Source of the DNA: Phyllobacterium bourgognense
GTDB lineage: Bacteria > Pseudomonadota > Alphaproteobacteria > Rhizobiales > Rhizobiaceae
Direction: 5' to 3'
NCBI RefSeq assembly: GCF_003337575.1
Contig: NZ_QPJM01000002.1
Span: 372,001 to 436,000 of the forward strand
Length of the DNA: 64,000 nt
In this document: piece after piece, positions 25,597-34,920 of the stretch
Layout: each line of letters starts with the position of its first letter
Numbering within the stretch: the stretch's first letter is position 1
The notes under the pieces: model-generated
The model's input: the letters and a program-made list of their open reading frames with translations, nothing else
The model's database searches: none
Told to the model about the DNA's origin: nothing
Translations under genes and position numbers: made by a program

Positions 25597-26952
25597 TCAG
25601 TCTTGGTTTGGTTCCCGCGATCCGAGCAGATGAGGGCTGGCAAAGCCAAGGCTTCGCAGAGAATTCTGGATTTCCGGCGCGCTCATGAAGAGCCTCCATA
25701 GGAGGCCGCTTCTATGATTCTCGATCATGGCAATGGTCGGGCCCTGGTCTATGGCGAGGTAGGTCCTGGCGAACCAGTTTCTGGAAAGCGAAAACGCATC
25801 GACGAAGCCAAACCTGCCGTTCACCTTCCCATGGGGAAGAGTCAGGAAATAACGCAAGGCACGCATGGAGTGTTCTGGAACGTATGGCAGGCTACTGAGG
25901 GCGGCAGTGGGGGCAATCAATCCGAAATCTGAACCGGGCGAACTTACCCTGTAGCCTCTCGGACCGTGACTGGAAGATAGGCCCCAGCACGCTTGACCAT
26001 AGCCGATATAACCATGTGGATTGTGCACGCTGTGCAGGTAGTTGATTTCCGCGTGGCTACAATTCTGCAACCAGTAGTCGGCGTATTGGTCTGTAAGGGC
26101 ACGCGGATCGAGACCGCAGAAAGAATAGTGTGCAAAGAACATGGGGCCGCCAAACTCCGGGCCCAATGGTAACCTGACGCCGTAATAGTCTCGCCCATTG
26201 ATGAAGGCGCCATTTGCCGCAAAACCTTCGTGATAAATCTCTGGATCGATCCCATGGTCCGGGGAGGCTGCAGCCAAGACGTAAGTGATCAGCGCTTCGT
26301 TCCAGCCCCGGATCGGCACATTGCGCGCCCAGCCAAATTTTGGACTGTGGTGCCAGTAGAGAACCTTTTCCCCCGGTTTGATGTGGGAATCCCACTGGAC
26401 CGATCGCCACAGCCGATTGATCCTGTCACGCATGGCGGTGTCTTTGGGGCCGTTGGAGGCAAAATATTGCCGGACACAAATCAGTCCTTGAACGAGAAGC
26501 GACGTTTCAACCAGGTCACCACCATCATCCAGGCGTGTAAAGGGTACGGTCGTGCCATCCACTCCATTGATAAAGTGCGGAAAGACGCCTCGATAGAGTT
26601 TCGTGCGTTCGAGCGCCGACAGCATCTTTTCAATACGGACTTGTGCCTCATCGCGTGAAATCCAGCCACGCTCAATGGCAACGAGGACAGCCATGAAACC
26701 GAAGCCGGATCCGCCAATAGCGACGAGGTCATTATTCGGATCGGAAGTCCGGCCGGACCGGTCGCGCGCGAGGCCGCTCTGCGGATGAGCGCCCTCCCAG
26801 AAATAGCGGAAATTCGCCCGCTGCACCTGGTCCAGCAGAAAGTCATCGCTGTCGTCCGCATGCAACGGATCTTGCAAATCAAGTCTCTGATGCATGAGAA
26901 AGATCGGAATCCTTGTCGAGGGCGTTATGCCGCTGCATATGACAGGTTGCAT
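25597..26952 (-). CDS. Glycoamylase-domain protein (GH144-like, putative beta-1,2-glucanase)
   Basis: A protein of up to 451 residues dominated by one (alpha/alpha)6-type glycoamylase domain (PF10091 type): 'LLDQVQRANFRYFWEGAHPQSGLARDR', 'GSGFGFMAVLVAIERGWISRDEA', 'RGWNEALITYVLAAASP' and 'CWGLSSSHGP'. GH144 enzymes hydrolyse beta-1,2-glucan. No signal peptide is visible from either candidate start (ATG 26952 or the in-frame ATG 26895), so a cytoplasmic protein is predicted. In this bacterial group cyclic beta-1,2-glucan is a common product, which makes it a plausible substrate (inference). Confidence 0.8.
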   Translation of the reverse strand: MQPVICSGITPSTRIPIFLMHQRLDLQDPLHADDSDDFLLDQVQRANFRYFWEGAHPQSGLARDRSGRTSDPNNDLVAIGGSGFGFMAVLVAIERGWISRDEAQVRIEKMLSALERTKLYRGVFPHFINGVDGTTVPFTRLDDGGDLVETSLLVQGLICVRQYFASNGPKDTAMRDRINRLWRSVQWDSHIKPGEKVLYWHHSPKFGWARNVPIRGWNEALITYVLAAASPDHGIDPEIYHEGFAANGAFINGRDYYGVRLPLGPEFGGPMFFAHYSFCGLDPRALTDQYADYWLQNCSHAEINYLHSVHNPHGYIGYGQACWGLSSSHGPRGYRVSSPGSDFGLIAPTAALSSLPYVPEHSMRALRYFLTLPHGKVNGRFGFVDAFSLSRNWFARTYLAIDQGPTIAMIENHRSGLLWRLFMSAPEIQNSLRSLGFASPHLLGSREPNQD

Positions 26953-27050
26953 TGGCGATTTGTCTGATCTCTATAACACTTAGTATGTGTCATGCTGTCT
27001 GAGAAGACTGAGATGAAGGTCAGCCAATTAATTTGAGGTGAGGCGTAAGA

Positions 27051-27746
27051 ATGCATCAGAATGAATTTGTTTTCGAGCCGCTTCCGCAACCGTCCTTGCG
27101 GGTTATCGGCTCAGACAAGCTGTTTCCGGTTCATCGGATCTATTGCGTCGGACGGAATTATGCCGATCATGCCATCGAGATGGGACATGACCCTGACCGC
27201 GAGCCGCCGTTTTTCTTTCAAAAAAATCCGGATTGCCTTCTCACGGATGGTCGCGATTTCCCGTATCCGTCTGCGACAAAGGATGTCCATTTCGAAATGG
27301 AAATGGTTGTTGCGCTTGGAAAAGGTGGCTCTGACATTGCCACTGAAAATGCGCTCGATCATATATTTGGCTATGCAGTTGGTCTCGATATGACACGCCG
27401 CGATCTGCAAGGGGAAGCCAAGAAGCTTGGGCGTCCTTGGGAGGTTGGAAAGGCGTTCGAAGCGTCTGCGCCCTGTTCGGCTGTCGTGCCTGCCACACAC
27501 ATCGGTCATCCGGCCAAGGGTGCGGTCTGGTTGAAAGTCAACGGAGCTGAACGACAGCGCGGTGACCTCGAACAAATGATTTGGAAAATACCTGAGACGG
27601 TCAGCTATCTCTCGACACTGTTTACGCTGCAAGCCGGCGATCTCATCTATACGGGCACTCCAGCTGGCGTGGGTGCTGTTTTGCCTGGCGACGAAATGAT
27701 CGGAGGTGTGGACGGAATTGGTGAAATACGCGTGCGTGTTGCCTGA
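27051..27746 (+). CDS. Fumarylacetoacetate hydrolase family protein
   Basis: A 231-residue FAH-family enzyme. It has 'YCVGRNYADHAIEMG' at the N-terminal side, metal-binding acids in 'HFEMEMVVALG' and 'GLDMTRRDLQ', Lys in 'EVGKAFEASAPC', and TGTPAGVGAVLPGD near the end. The form is that of fumarylpyruvate hydrolases and acylpyruvases, which cleave C-C bonds of 2,4-diketo acids. There is no neighbouring aromatic catabolic operon, so the substrate is open. It starts at 27051 after AGGTGAGG. Confidence 0.9.
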   Translation: MHQNEFVFEPLPQPSLRVIGSDKLFPVHRIYCVGRNYADHAIEMGHDPDREPPFFFQKNPDCLLTDGRDFPYPSATKDVHFEMEMVVALGKGGSDIATENALDHIFGYAVGLDMTRRDLQGEAKKLGRPWEVGKAFEASAPCSAVVPATHIGHPAKGAVWLKVNGAERQRGDLEQMIWKIPETVSYLSTLFTLQAGDLIYTGTPAGVGAVLPGDEMIGGVDGIGEIRVRVA

Positions 27747-28048
27747 CGCCGATGTTTTGTCAACGAAATGAAACAGTTGCTTCTGGCAATCTGCAAAAGG
27801 TGCAAAATATATTTCATCGTATTATTTCGGGAAACGCTGCAATGTCCCCAACAAATATATCGGTTTTTGGGGGAGAAATGAATGTTTCCCGCGGGGATTC
27901 CAGCTGTTGATTTCAACTTCAGTAGTAGTGTGTCGGCTAAGTATAAAAAGCTCAAAATTCTGTGAAAGACCTGAGTATTGTCTTTGCTGAAAAATGCTCT
28001 ATTGAGGAACTTCCTTGGTCATAATTCTGTCACTTAAAGTCACGCTTC
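27747..28048. other. AT-rich gap with a hairpin and a very short ORF
   Basis: The 302-bp gap before the unknown gene at 28049 holds CCCCAA/TTGGGG arms (27846-27851 and 27867-27872) and a 27-codon frame at 27882-27965 behind a GGGGGAGA purine run. I see no promoter strong enough to name and no repeat. The short frame is not annotated as a gene. Confidence 0.4.
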
Positions 28049-28528
28049 ATGAACCACCGCATTCTTTTTGGCTCTTATCCCATCCCGCGTTTCGCGGGGA
28101 TTGTCAGCCATAATTTTGTTGTCTGGACCGATGACACCGGCAGGCCACTCTACGAAATCAATGGCGGTGCCGCCCATGCGGATGGCAGTTTCAATTATTG
28201 CGCGCTTCGAGGGCCCCTGACTGCCGTTGTCACTGATTATGCTAAACGCGACCTCGTATATTGTCCTGAATTCTATGTACGGCCTACGTCGCGCACGATC
28301 GTCCTTATGGAAGGTAACGTTTCTTCCATTGCCGCGCGTTGGCGGACTGCAGTAGATGTTGCCGAGCGGATCCGGCTGTCCAAGCTGCGTTATTCCTTTC
28401 TTGTTCAGAACAGCAATTCTGTTGCAACAGCCATTGCCGAAGGCATGGGACTAAAACCACCATCAGCCGCCGTGGGTCGTGTCAAAGCACCTGGAAGCCA
28501 TCGCCACCTGGTCCTGGATGCAGCTTAA
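28049..28528 (+). CDS. Hypothetical protein, possibly permuted papain/NlpC-like
   Basis: A 159-residue protein I do not recognise with confidence. It has no signal peptide or membrane segment. The second half, 'YSFLVQNSNSVATAIAEGMGL', followed by 'APGSHRHLVLD', recalls the 'N.NS....l....G.......PG' pattern found in permuted papain-like or C-terminal toxin/hemagglutinin-associated domains. Here a Ser, not Cys, sits at the usual position. Codon use looks normal. It is upstream of mprF by 186 bp and probably independent of it. Confidence 0.6.
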   Translation: MNHRILFGSYPIPRFAGIVSHNFVVWTDDTGRPLYEINGGAAHADGSFNYCALRGPLTAVVTDYAKRDLVYCPEFYVRPTSRTIVLMEGNVSSIAARWRTAVDVAERIRLSKLRYSFLVQNSNSVATAIAEGMGLKPPSAAVGRVKAPGSHRHLVLDAA

Positions 28529-28714
28529 GTCGAATCGACCCTATCACCAGTATTCAAATAACAGGTCAACGTGTTTAACCGGCGTTGATGCAGGTGTTGT
28601 TTAATTTGCCTTTTCTCGGCTCAATCCCGCCATTATTGCAGGGCTAATGACGCCGTCACAATTTCATGGTGAAATCAAAATTACTTTCATCCGTTTCTGG
28701 CTCCGGAACCCCTT

Positions 28715-31339
28715 ATGACGTCCATACCTGGCAACGACAAGCAAACACGCAGGATCGAAGCCCGCGCGCAGTCAAGACTGCCGTGGGGCAAGAAGACGAA
28801 ATCCGCATTGTTCGCGTTTTTCGGAATAGCAGTTGCCGTGATCGGCTTGTTGGTTCTCGATCATCTTTCTAGTGGCATTTCGATCCGTGATGTCAAGCAG
28901 TCCCTCCATGCCATACCCGGCAGCGTTCTGTTGACTGCGTTATTCTTTACATTTGTAAGTTTCGCAGCCGTTGCGCTCTATGATGTGGTTGCTGTCGAAA
29001 CCATTGCACCGGGGCGGGTGCCCTATCACATATCAGCCATGGCGGGCGGTGCGGGATATGCAATCTCAAACGCTCTCGGGTTTTCCCTGCTTACCGGCGG
29101 CGCACTTCGCTATCGGGTCTATGCTGCCGAAGGGATAGATATTGCCGACATCGGCCGGATTATCGGTACTTCCTGGATGGCAATCTGGTTTGCGTTCACC
29201 ATCCTGATTGCTGTCGCCCTCGTCATCGATCCCTCACGGATACCCTGGATATTTTCGTTCGGACCGGTTCTCGATCAACTAATCGGCATATTTGTTCTCC
29301 TTGCTGTGGCGCTCCTGTTGTACTGGCTTTCTCGCCGCGAGCGAACCCTCAACATCGGCCGGCTATCTGTCCGCTTGCCCTCGTCGCAGGGTGCCCTGCT
29401 GCAGATTTTGGCCGGTCTCGTGGATGTCGCCGCCGCCGCGGCGACGCTCTATGTGCTGCTTCCGGCAGGATCGGTGAACAGCATTCCAGCGTTTGCTCTC
29501 GTCTATGTGGTCGCTGTCGCTCTAGGTATCATCAGCCATGCACCCGGCGGCATTGGTGCGTTTGAAGCGACCATTGTTGCGGGTCTTGGGCTGGGGCAAA
29601 ATCCCGACGCTATAGCGGCGCTGGTCGCGTATCGCGTCATCTACACGCTCATTCCGTTTCTGGCGGCGATAGCAGGTTTCGTCGTTTCTGAAGTCTTGCG
29701 CCGCCGCCATCTCATCGCCGGCCCAACCATTTCCGCTGTGCGAATGTTCGAGCCGCTCATCCCGCCGCTGTCGGCTGGCATCGCCTTTCTTGGCGGTATC
29801 GTTCTGCTTATTTCCGCGGTCATTCCCGATCTTCACCACCGGCTGGAAATGCTTGCCGACGTATTGCCCCTACCATTTCTGGAAATGTCCCATCTTGGCG
29901 CGAGCTTCGTCGGGTTGGCGTTGCTGATCGTCGCGCGGGGCCTCGCACGGCGTCTCTGGCGCGCCTGGTTCCTCGCGCTGATCCTCTTCAGCCTTGGGGC
30001 GATCTTCGCATTGAGCAAGGCCTTTGCCTGGGAAGAAGCGCTTATGCTTGCTTTGATGGCAGGCACGCTTCTGCTATTTCGCGATTCATTTTATCGCAAA
30101 CCGCTGGGCGAGCATTTCAGCTTGTCCTGGGGCTGGCTGGCCAGCGTCGGCACAACGGCGTTTGCCATTCTCTGGCTCGGTCTTTTCGCCTATCGGCATG
30201 TCGAATATGCGAATGAACTGTGGTGGGAGTTTGCCTGGGATGCGCAGGCATCGCGTTTCCTTCGCGTTTCTGTACTCATCCTGACCGTTCTCGCGGCGAT
30301 AACGATCAATACGATCATCAATGGCGTTGGCCGGAGCAAACTGCGCGCCCAGCCCATCCCGGAACAAGTGCCCGATCTCGTTGCTATGTCCCCGAGCGCT
30401 TCGGATGCGCTTGCTTTGCTTGGTGACAAGCGCTTCCTGATGGATCCCAAAGGCAAAGGCTTTGTCATGTATGCCCGTTCTGGCGGTAGTCTGGTTTCAA
30501 TGGGTGAACCAGTGGGCAGCGATGATGTGATTGCCGATCTGGCCTGGGCTTTTCGAGGACTGGCAGATCGCACCGGTACTAGAACGGTATTCTACGGGGT
30601 AGGTCCGGAAAGACTGCCTCTGTTCCTGGATATGGGCCTGACCGCGCTGAAGCTTGGCGAAGTCGCACGCGTTGATCTCAGCGATTTCTCGCTTGAGGGC
30701 TCCAAGCGCCAGCCCCTGCGCTATGCCGCCCGGCGCTTGGAAAAGGAAGGGATCAGCTTCGAAATCCTTCCAAAGGGCCAAACCGCGGATATCATGGACG
30801 AACTTCGCGTCGTGTCCAATGCCTGGCTCGAAATGAAATCTGGTTCCGAAAAGCGTTTCTCGCTTGGTTCGTTCGAAAATGCCTACCTTTCACACTTCGA
30901 CATTGCAGTCCTGCGCAAGGAGGGCGGCGCGATCGTGGCCTTTGCCAATGTGTGGCGCGGTGCAGGTAATCAGGAAATTGCCGTCGATCTGATGCGGCAT
31001 GTGCCTGATGCATCCAGCGTCATTATGGATGGGTTGTTCGCCAATCTCCTGATGGCTGCGAAGGGCGAAGGCTACCTCTGGTTCAATCTTGGCGCTGCGC
31101 CCCTGTCAGGCCTTTCCGATAGCCATCTGGCCTCCCGGTGGAACCGTATCGGTTCATTTATCTACCGCCGCGGCGCTGAATTTTATCGGTTTGACGGACT
31201 GCGCGCTTTCAAGGATAAGTTCGGCCCGAAATGGACTCCCTATTATCTGATTTGCCCCCCGGGCCTCGCGACACCTCGTTCGCTGATCGATGCGACAAAC
31301 CTGGTTAGCGGCAGCCCCTTCGAGGTCTTTAAACGATGA
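28715..31339 (+). CDS. mprF: Bifunctional lysylphosphatidylglycerol synthetase/flippase MprF (LpiA)
   Basis: An 874-residue inner-membrane protein. Residues about 25-545 contain some 13-14 hydrophobic helices (the flippase domain). About 560-860 form the DUF2156-type cytosolic synthase, with 'FVMYARSGGSLVSMGEPVG', 'RLEKEGISFEIL' and the C-terminal 'FKDKFGPKWTPYYL'. It transfers Lys from tRNA to phosphatidylglycerol and flips the product, lowering surface charge under acid or peptide stress. In Rhizobium the orthologue is lpiA. Its stop overlaps the acvB start (ATGA). Confidence 0.94.
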   Translation: MTSIPGNDKQTRRIEARAQSRLPWGKKTKSALFAFFGIAVAVIGLLVLDHLSSGISIRDVKQSLHAIPGSVLLTALFFTFVSFAAVALYDVVAVETIAPGRVPYHISAMAGGAGYAISNALGFSLLTGGALRYRVYAAEGIDIADIGRIIGTSWMAIWFAFTILIAVALVIDPSRIPWIFSFGPVLDQLIGIFVLLAVALLLYWLSRRERTLNIGRLSVRLPSSQGALLQILAGLVDVAAAAATLYVLLPAGSVNSIPAFALVYVVAVALGIISHAPGGIGAFEATIVAGLGLGQNPDAIAALVAYRVIYTLIPFLAAIAGFVVSEVLRRRHLIAGPTISAVRMFEPLIPPLSAGIAFLGGIVLLISAVIPDLHHRLEMLADVLPLPFLEMSHLGASFVGLALLIVARGLARRLWRAWFLALILFSLGAIFALSKAFAWEEALMLALMAGTLLLFRDSFYRKPLGEHFSLSWGWLASVGTTAFAILWLGLFAYRHVEYANELWWEFAWDAQASRFLRVSVLILTVLAAITINTIINGVGRSKLRAQPIPEQVPDLVAMSPSASDALALLGDKRFLMDPKGKGFVMYARSGGSLVSMGEPVGSDDVIADLAWAFRGLADRTGTRTVFYGVGPERLPLFLDMGLTALKLGEVARVDLSDFSLEGSKRQPLRYAARRLEKEGISFEILPKGQTADIMDELRVVSNAWLEMKSGSEKRFSLGSFENAYLSHFDIAVLRKEGGAIVAFANVWRGAGNQEIAVDLMRHVPDASSVIMDGLFANLLMAAKGEGYLWFNLGAAPLSGLSDSHLASRWNRIGSFIYRRGAEFYRFDGLRAFKDKFGPKWTPYYLICPPGLATPRSLIDATNLVSGSPFEVFKR

Positions 31340-32718
31340 AATTCATTCGCAGGCCCTACCTCATCGCCATACTTGCACTTGTCCTCGTTAGCGTGGGTCT
31401 TTCTGCAGCGCTTCATTTTTTCCCTTGGTTTGGTTTCGGGTCTTCGGGCGGCCGAATTCTCATTTCGTCCGAGCGCCTTAACGACGTCCCGCTGTTGCGA
31501 CCAGCTGGCAAGCCGACAGGCATTGCCATCCTGGTGTCGCAGAAGGGTGGTCTCGGTGCTGACGATGAAACCTTGACGAAACTGCTGCTGGATCGCGATT
31601 TTCTTGTGCTGACGGTTGATCTGGAGAAATGGCGCAAGGAACTCGATCAGGATACGGGCGATTGCACCTATTTTGTTTCCGATCTTGAAGGCATAGCAAA
31701 GGAAGCTCAGCGCCGGATTGCCGTCGATACCTATATGCATCCGGTGGTTATCGGTATCGGCGAGGGTGGTGTCATGGCTTATGCGTCGATGTCCGATGCT
31801 CCGGCAGCAACGCTTGCCGGTGCGGTTTCAGTCGATCCGTCAGTGGCGCTCAAAACGAAGCTTCCCTCATGCGAAGGTGCGGACTACGAAGCCGTTCCGG
31901 GAGAGGGGTTCAGCTACTCCTATGACGCCGATCTACCCAATCCGACGACGATTGTGCGGGAGAAGCCTGACACTGATCCCAAGGGTCCTCCGAGTGCCGG
32001 ATTTTTTCTAGCGCAGGAAAAAATTGGTGCCACCAAAGCTGAGCGGTTTGTAATAGCGGCTGATGCAGCAGTCGATATTGCCAAGGAAGATGCTTCAGCG
32101 GAGGCCTTGCCCACCATCGACGTTCCTGCCGCTGATGGCCAGGCTAAATACCTCGCGGTATTCTTCTCCGGCGATGGCGGCTGGCGCGATATCGACAAAT
32201 CTGTTGGCGACATCATTGCGAAAAAGAGTGTGCACGTTGTCGGCGTAGATTCGCTGCGCTATTTCTGGTCGCTGCGCAAACCGGAAGACATTGCCAAGGA
32301 TATTGCAAGGATTGTCGCCAAAGCTGACCCCTCCGGCAAATTGCCCGTGGTTTTGCTCGGCTATTCCTTCGGCGCTAATACGATCCCGTTCTCTTGGCCC
32401 TTTCTGCCGAAGCAGTTGCAGGACCGTATCAGTCTCGTCGGCTTGATCGGCACGGAAGAGACCACACCGTTTCAGGTTTCTGTTGGTGCGTGGCTGGGCC
32501 TGGGTGGCGATAATGAGGTAGCGCCGGCAGTTGCGAAGCTGCCGCTGGACAAGGTCCTGTGCGTTTATGGTTCGGAAGAGGATGATACGGCGTGCACAGC
32601 TCCATCGCTTTCTGCAGTTCAGAAGATCGAACTTGCCGGCGACCATCACTATGATGAGAAATATGAGATGCTTGCTGGCAAGCTGATGGAAGCAGTTGCA
32701 TCCCGGCAGCCAAAGTAA
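31336..32718 (+). CDS. acvB: AcvB/VirJ-family protein, probable lysyl-phosphatidylglycerol hydrolase
   Basis: A 460-residue exported protein. An N-terminal signal anchor (PYLIAILALVLVSVGLSAAL) is followed by two alpha/beta-hydrolase-like halves, the second being the VirJ domain, with 'AVFFSGDGGWRDIDKSVG' and the nucleophile elbow GYSFGA at Ser344. In Agrobacterium AcvB hydrolyses lysyl-PG, and lpiA-acvB (lpiB) is a known operon. The 4-bp overlap with mprF fits that arrangement. Periplasmic side of the inner membrane. Confidence 0.92.
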   Translation: MKFIRRPYLIAILALVLVSVGLSAALHFFPWFGFGSSGGRILISSERLNDVPLLRPAGKPTGIAILVSQKGGLGADDETLTKLLLDRDFLVLTVDLEKWRKELDQDTGDCTYFVSDLEGIAKEAQRRIAVDTYMHPVVIGIGEGGVMAYASMSDAPAATLAGAVSVDPSVALKTKLPSCEGADYEAVPGEGFSYSYDADLPNPTTIVREKPDTDPKGPPSAGFFLAQEKIGATKAERFVIAADAAVDIAKEDASAEALPTIDVPAADGQAKYLAVFFSGDGGWRDIDKSVGDIIAKKSVHVVGVDSLRYFWSLRKPEDIAKDIARIVAKADPSGKLPVVLLGYSFGANTIPFSWPFLPKQLQDRISLVGLIGTEETTPFQVSVGAWLGLGGDNEVAPAVAKLPLDKVLCVYGSEEDDTACTAPSLSAVQKIELAGDHHYDEKYEMLAGKLMEAVASRQPK

Positions 32719-32862
32719 CAATTTTAGTCGCGGCCCCGGGCTTCTCTAATCATTTAGATTTATATTTCCCTTGCCCCTTCAATTTCCCGATTCCCAATCA
32801 TGATGGAGTTGTGGGGCTGCGGTGCCCGACAGTCGACGCAACCGGAACGGCGATGCGCATGC

Positions 32863-33612
32863 TTATTTCGCCATGCTCGACGCAGATGCTAGATGATGTC
32901 TGTTGCCCAGAACCAGCAGTTCTTCAAAGTGGTTCATGTCATTGAAGCTGCAAAAGGCGGGTGGACGAATTTCGATGATGGGCGCTGTTCTCTCAAGATA
33001 GAGGAGACACTCGTCCAGCAGCTTTTGCCAGACGGGGAGGCGCTCATCAGCCAACCAGTCAACGGGATAAGCGAAGGTGATATGAAAGAAATAGTTGTCG
33101 TGATCTGGATGGCGGTAGCCGAACGGAACGGCGAGTGCGTCACGCCATTTCTTTATGACAGTCTCGTCTTCGTAAGTAGCGCCGGTAACGGTCAGACTCA
33201 CGGGAGTGACGTCAATCACCTTGATTTTGAATGATCCGAAGTCTCTGAATTGTGTGAGACGATCCAGGTACAGACGCGTCATCTCGTCGATGCCGGTGAT
33301 GAGAGGAACATCCGCCGGCCAGAACGGCAGCGCGCGGCGATATTCGATGATGCCTTGAAACAGCGTCATATGCAGGCTGGAGACAGGTGTGAACGTGAGT
33401 TTGCCGGCGTCGGGCATCGACAGCAGGCGGTTTCGCACCTCAATGACAGCGCGCTCTGAGGCCGAACCGTCCACCAGATGACAGATCACAGTATTACCTG
33501 GTTCCGGCAGGAAGGTTCCCTGCACATTATAGCGCGTTCCCAAATGGCGGGGCGTGTCGAAATTGCTGTTGGCGGCGTATCGGGCGACGGACGGTTTGAT
33601 GGATTGAGACAT
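32863..33612 (-). CDS. DUF1868/2H phosphoesterase-like protein
   Basis: A 249-residue protein beginning MSQSIKPSVARYAANSNF. It carries two HxT motifs, H81-M-T83 and H177-I-T179, the defining catalytic pair of 2H phosphoesterases, in a DUF1868-type context. Members hydrolyse 2',3'-cyclic or related nucleotide phosphates. The start at 33612 is chosen by homology; the frame is open a further 357 bp upstream, into the neighbouring gene's promoter. It is convergent with acvB. Confidence 0.82.
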   Translation of the reverse strand: MSQSIKPSVARYAANSNFDTPRHLGTRYNVQGTFLPEPGNTVICHLVDGSASERAVIEVRNRLLSMPDAGKLTFTPVSSLHMTLFQGIIEYRRALPFWPADVPLITGIDEMTRLYLDRLTQFRDFGSFKIKVIDVTPVSLTVTGATYEDETVIKKWRDALAVPFGYRHPDHDNYFFHITFAYPVDWLADERLPVWQKLLDECLLYLERTAPIIEIRPPAFCSFNDMNHFEELLVLGNRHHLASASSMAK

Positions 33613-33792
33613 ACAAATTCCATGGCATGCGTTTCGCATTGAGCGCGCGCGGGTTCGGTAGGTCGGGAGTCGGTGCGACGAGCACAGTGATCGCAATTTG
33701 CCCAATGTATTTGTCAGCGATATGAATGCAGTCAGATGCAGCAAAAATCGCTGGTACATGCCACTCGGCGGTCCTTCCCAATGCGATATAAG

Positions 33793-33821
33793 TTGACAGT
33801 TTTCATCATAAATGATTATCG
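33793..33821 (+). promoter_or_regulatory. Candidate promoter with RirA iron-responsive (IRO) box
   Basis: TTGACA at 33793-33798 is a consensus -35; 17 bp later lies a weak -10 (TTATCG, 33816-33821). Overlapping the -35 is TGA-N9-TCA (33794-33808), the iron-responsive operator consensus bound by RirA in rhizobia. It is 64 bp before the start of the Fe3+-binding protein gene, as expected for iron repression. One match to a short consensus can arise by chance. Confidence 0.5.
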
Positions 33822-33871
33822 GAAGCATGTGCAGCTGTTCCAGCCGCATGCTCATTAAAACGGAGGTCGCC

Positions 33872-34888
33872 ATGAAATTCTCTCTAACCTTGGCCGGAGT
33901 TGTGGCTTTTGCCGCCGGTCTTGCCGGCTCAACAATGCTGGCAACGGCACAGAGTGAGTCGGAAGGCATTGTTGTCTACAACGCACAACACGAAAGCCTG
34001 ACCGAAGCCTGGGCCGCCGGCTTCACCAAGGAAACGGGAATCAAGGTAACTTTGCGCAATGGTGGCGACATGGAATTCGCCAACCAGCTTGTCCAGGAAG
34101 GTGCTGCTTCACCTGCGGACGTGTACCTGACAGAAAATTCACCAGGAATGGCGCTCGTCGACAATGCAAATCTGTTCGAGCCGCTGAACGCCGATACGCT
34201 TGCTCAGGTGCCTGAGAAATATCGCCCGGCCAACGGTCATTGGGTCGGAGTTGCGGCTCGCTCCACCGTTTTTGTCTATGACAAGACCAAGCTGGCCGAG
34301 GACAAGCTCCCGAAGTCGTTGCTGGACCTTGCAGATCCAAGCTGGAAGGGCCGTTGGGCAGCATCGCCATCCGGCGCTGACTTCCAGGCTATCGTCGGTG
34401 CGCTTCTCCAGCTGAAGGGCGAAGAAGCGACCGCTGCTTGGCTGAAGGCAATGAAAGAAAACTTCACCCCCTACAAGGGCAACAGCACTGCTATGAAGGC
34501 CGTCAACGCCGGTCAGGTCGAGGGCGCAGTTATCTACCACTATTACTACTTTGGTGATCAGGCCAAGACCGGTGAAAATAGCAAGAACATCGCCACTCAT
34601 TACTTCAAGAATGAAGATCCGGGTGCATTTGTCAGCGTCTCCGGCGGAGGCGTTTTGGCCTCGAGCAAGCATAAGGACGAGGCGCAGGCGTTCGTAAAGT
34701 GGGTTACCGGCAAAGGCGGGCAGGAGATTCTGCGCGATGGTACATCCTTCGAATACGCGGTAGGCGAAGGGGCGGCATCCAATCCCAAACTGGTTCCGCT
34801 TGCTGACCTGCAAGCCCCTAAAGTCGAGCCGTCGAAGCTAGATAGCAAAAAGGTCACCGATCTGATGACCGCTGCTGGTTTGCTCTAG
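33872..34888 (+). CDS. Fe3+ ABC transporter substrate-binding protein
   Basis: A 338-residue periplasmic protein of the FbpA/FutA type. The signal peptide is MKFSLTLAGVVAFAAGLAGS and the mature part starts near 'ESEGIVVYNAQHESLTEAWAAGF'. The iron-binding tyrosine cluster YHYYYF places Tyr224-226 in position. CGGAGG sits 5 bases before ATG 33872. It is followed by permease and ATPase genes, giving a complete ferric-iron importer, and is preceded by a putative RirA box. Confidence 0.92.
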   Translation: MKFSLTLAGVVAFAAGLAGSTMLATAQSESEGIVVYNAQHESLTEAWAAGFTKETGIKVTLRNGGDMEFANQLVQEGAASPADVYLTENSPGMALVDNANLFEPLNADTLAQVPEKYRPANGHWVGVAARSTVFVYDKTKLAEDKLPKSLLDLADPSWKGRWAASPSGADFQAIVGALLQLKGEEATAAWLKAMKENFTPYKGNSTAMKAVNAGQVEGAVIYHYYYFGDQAKTGENSKNIATHYFKNEDPGAFVSVSGGGVLASSKHKDEAQAFVKWVTGKGGQEILRDGTSFEYAVGEGAASNPKLVPLADLQAPKVEPSKLDSKKVTDLMTAAGLL

Positions 34889-34920
34889 CCGTAACACACC
34901 GGTCGAGCTAACAGTTCGCC

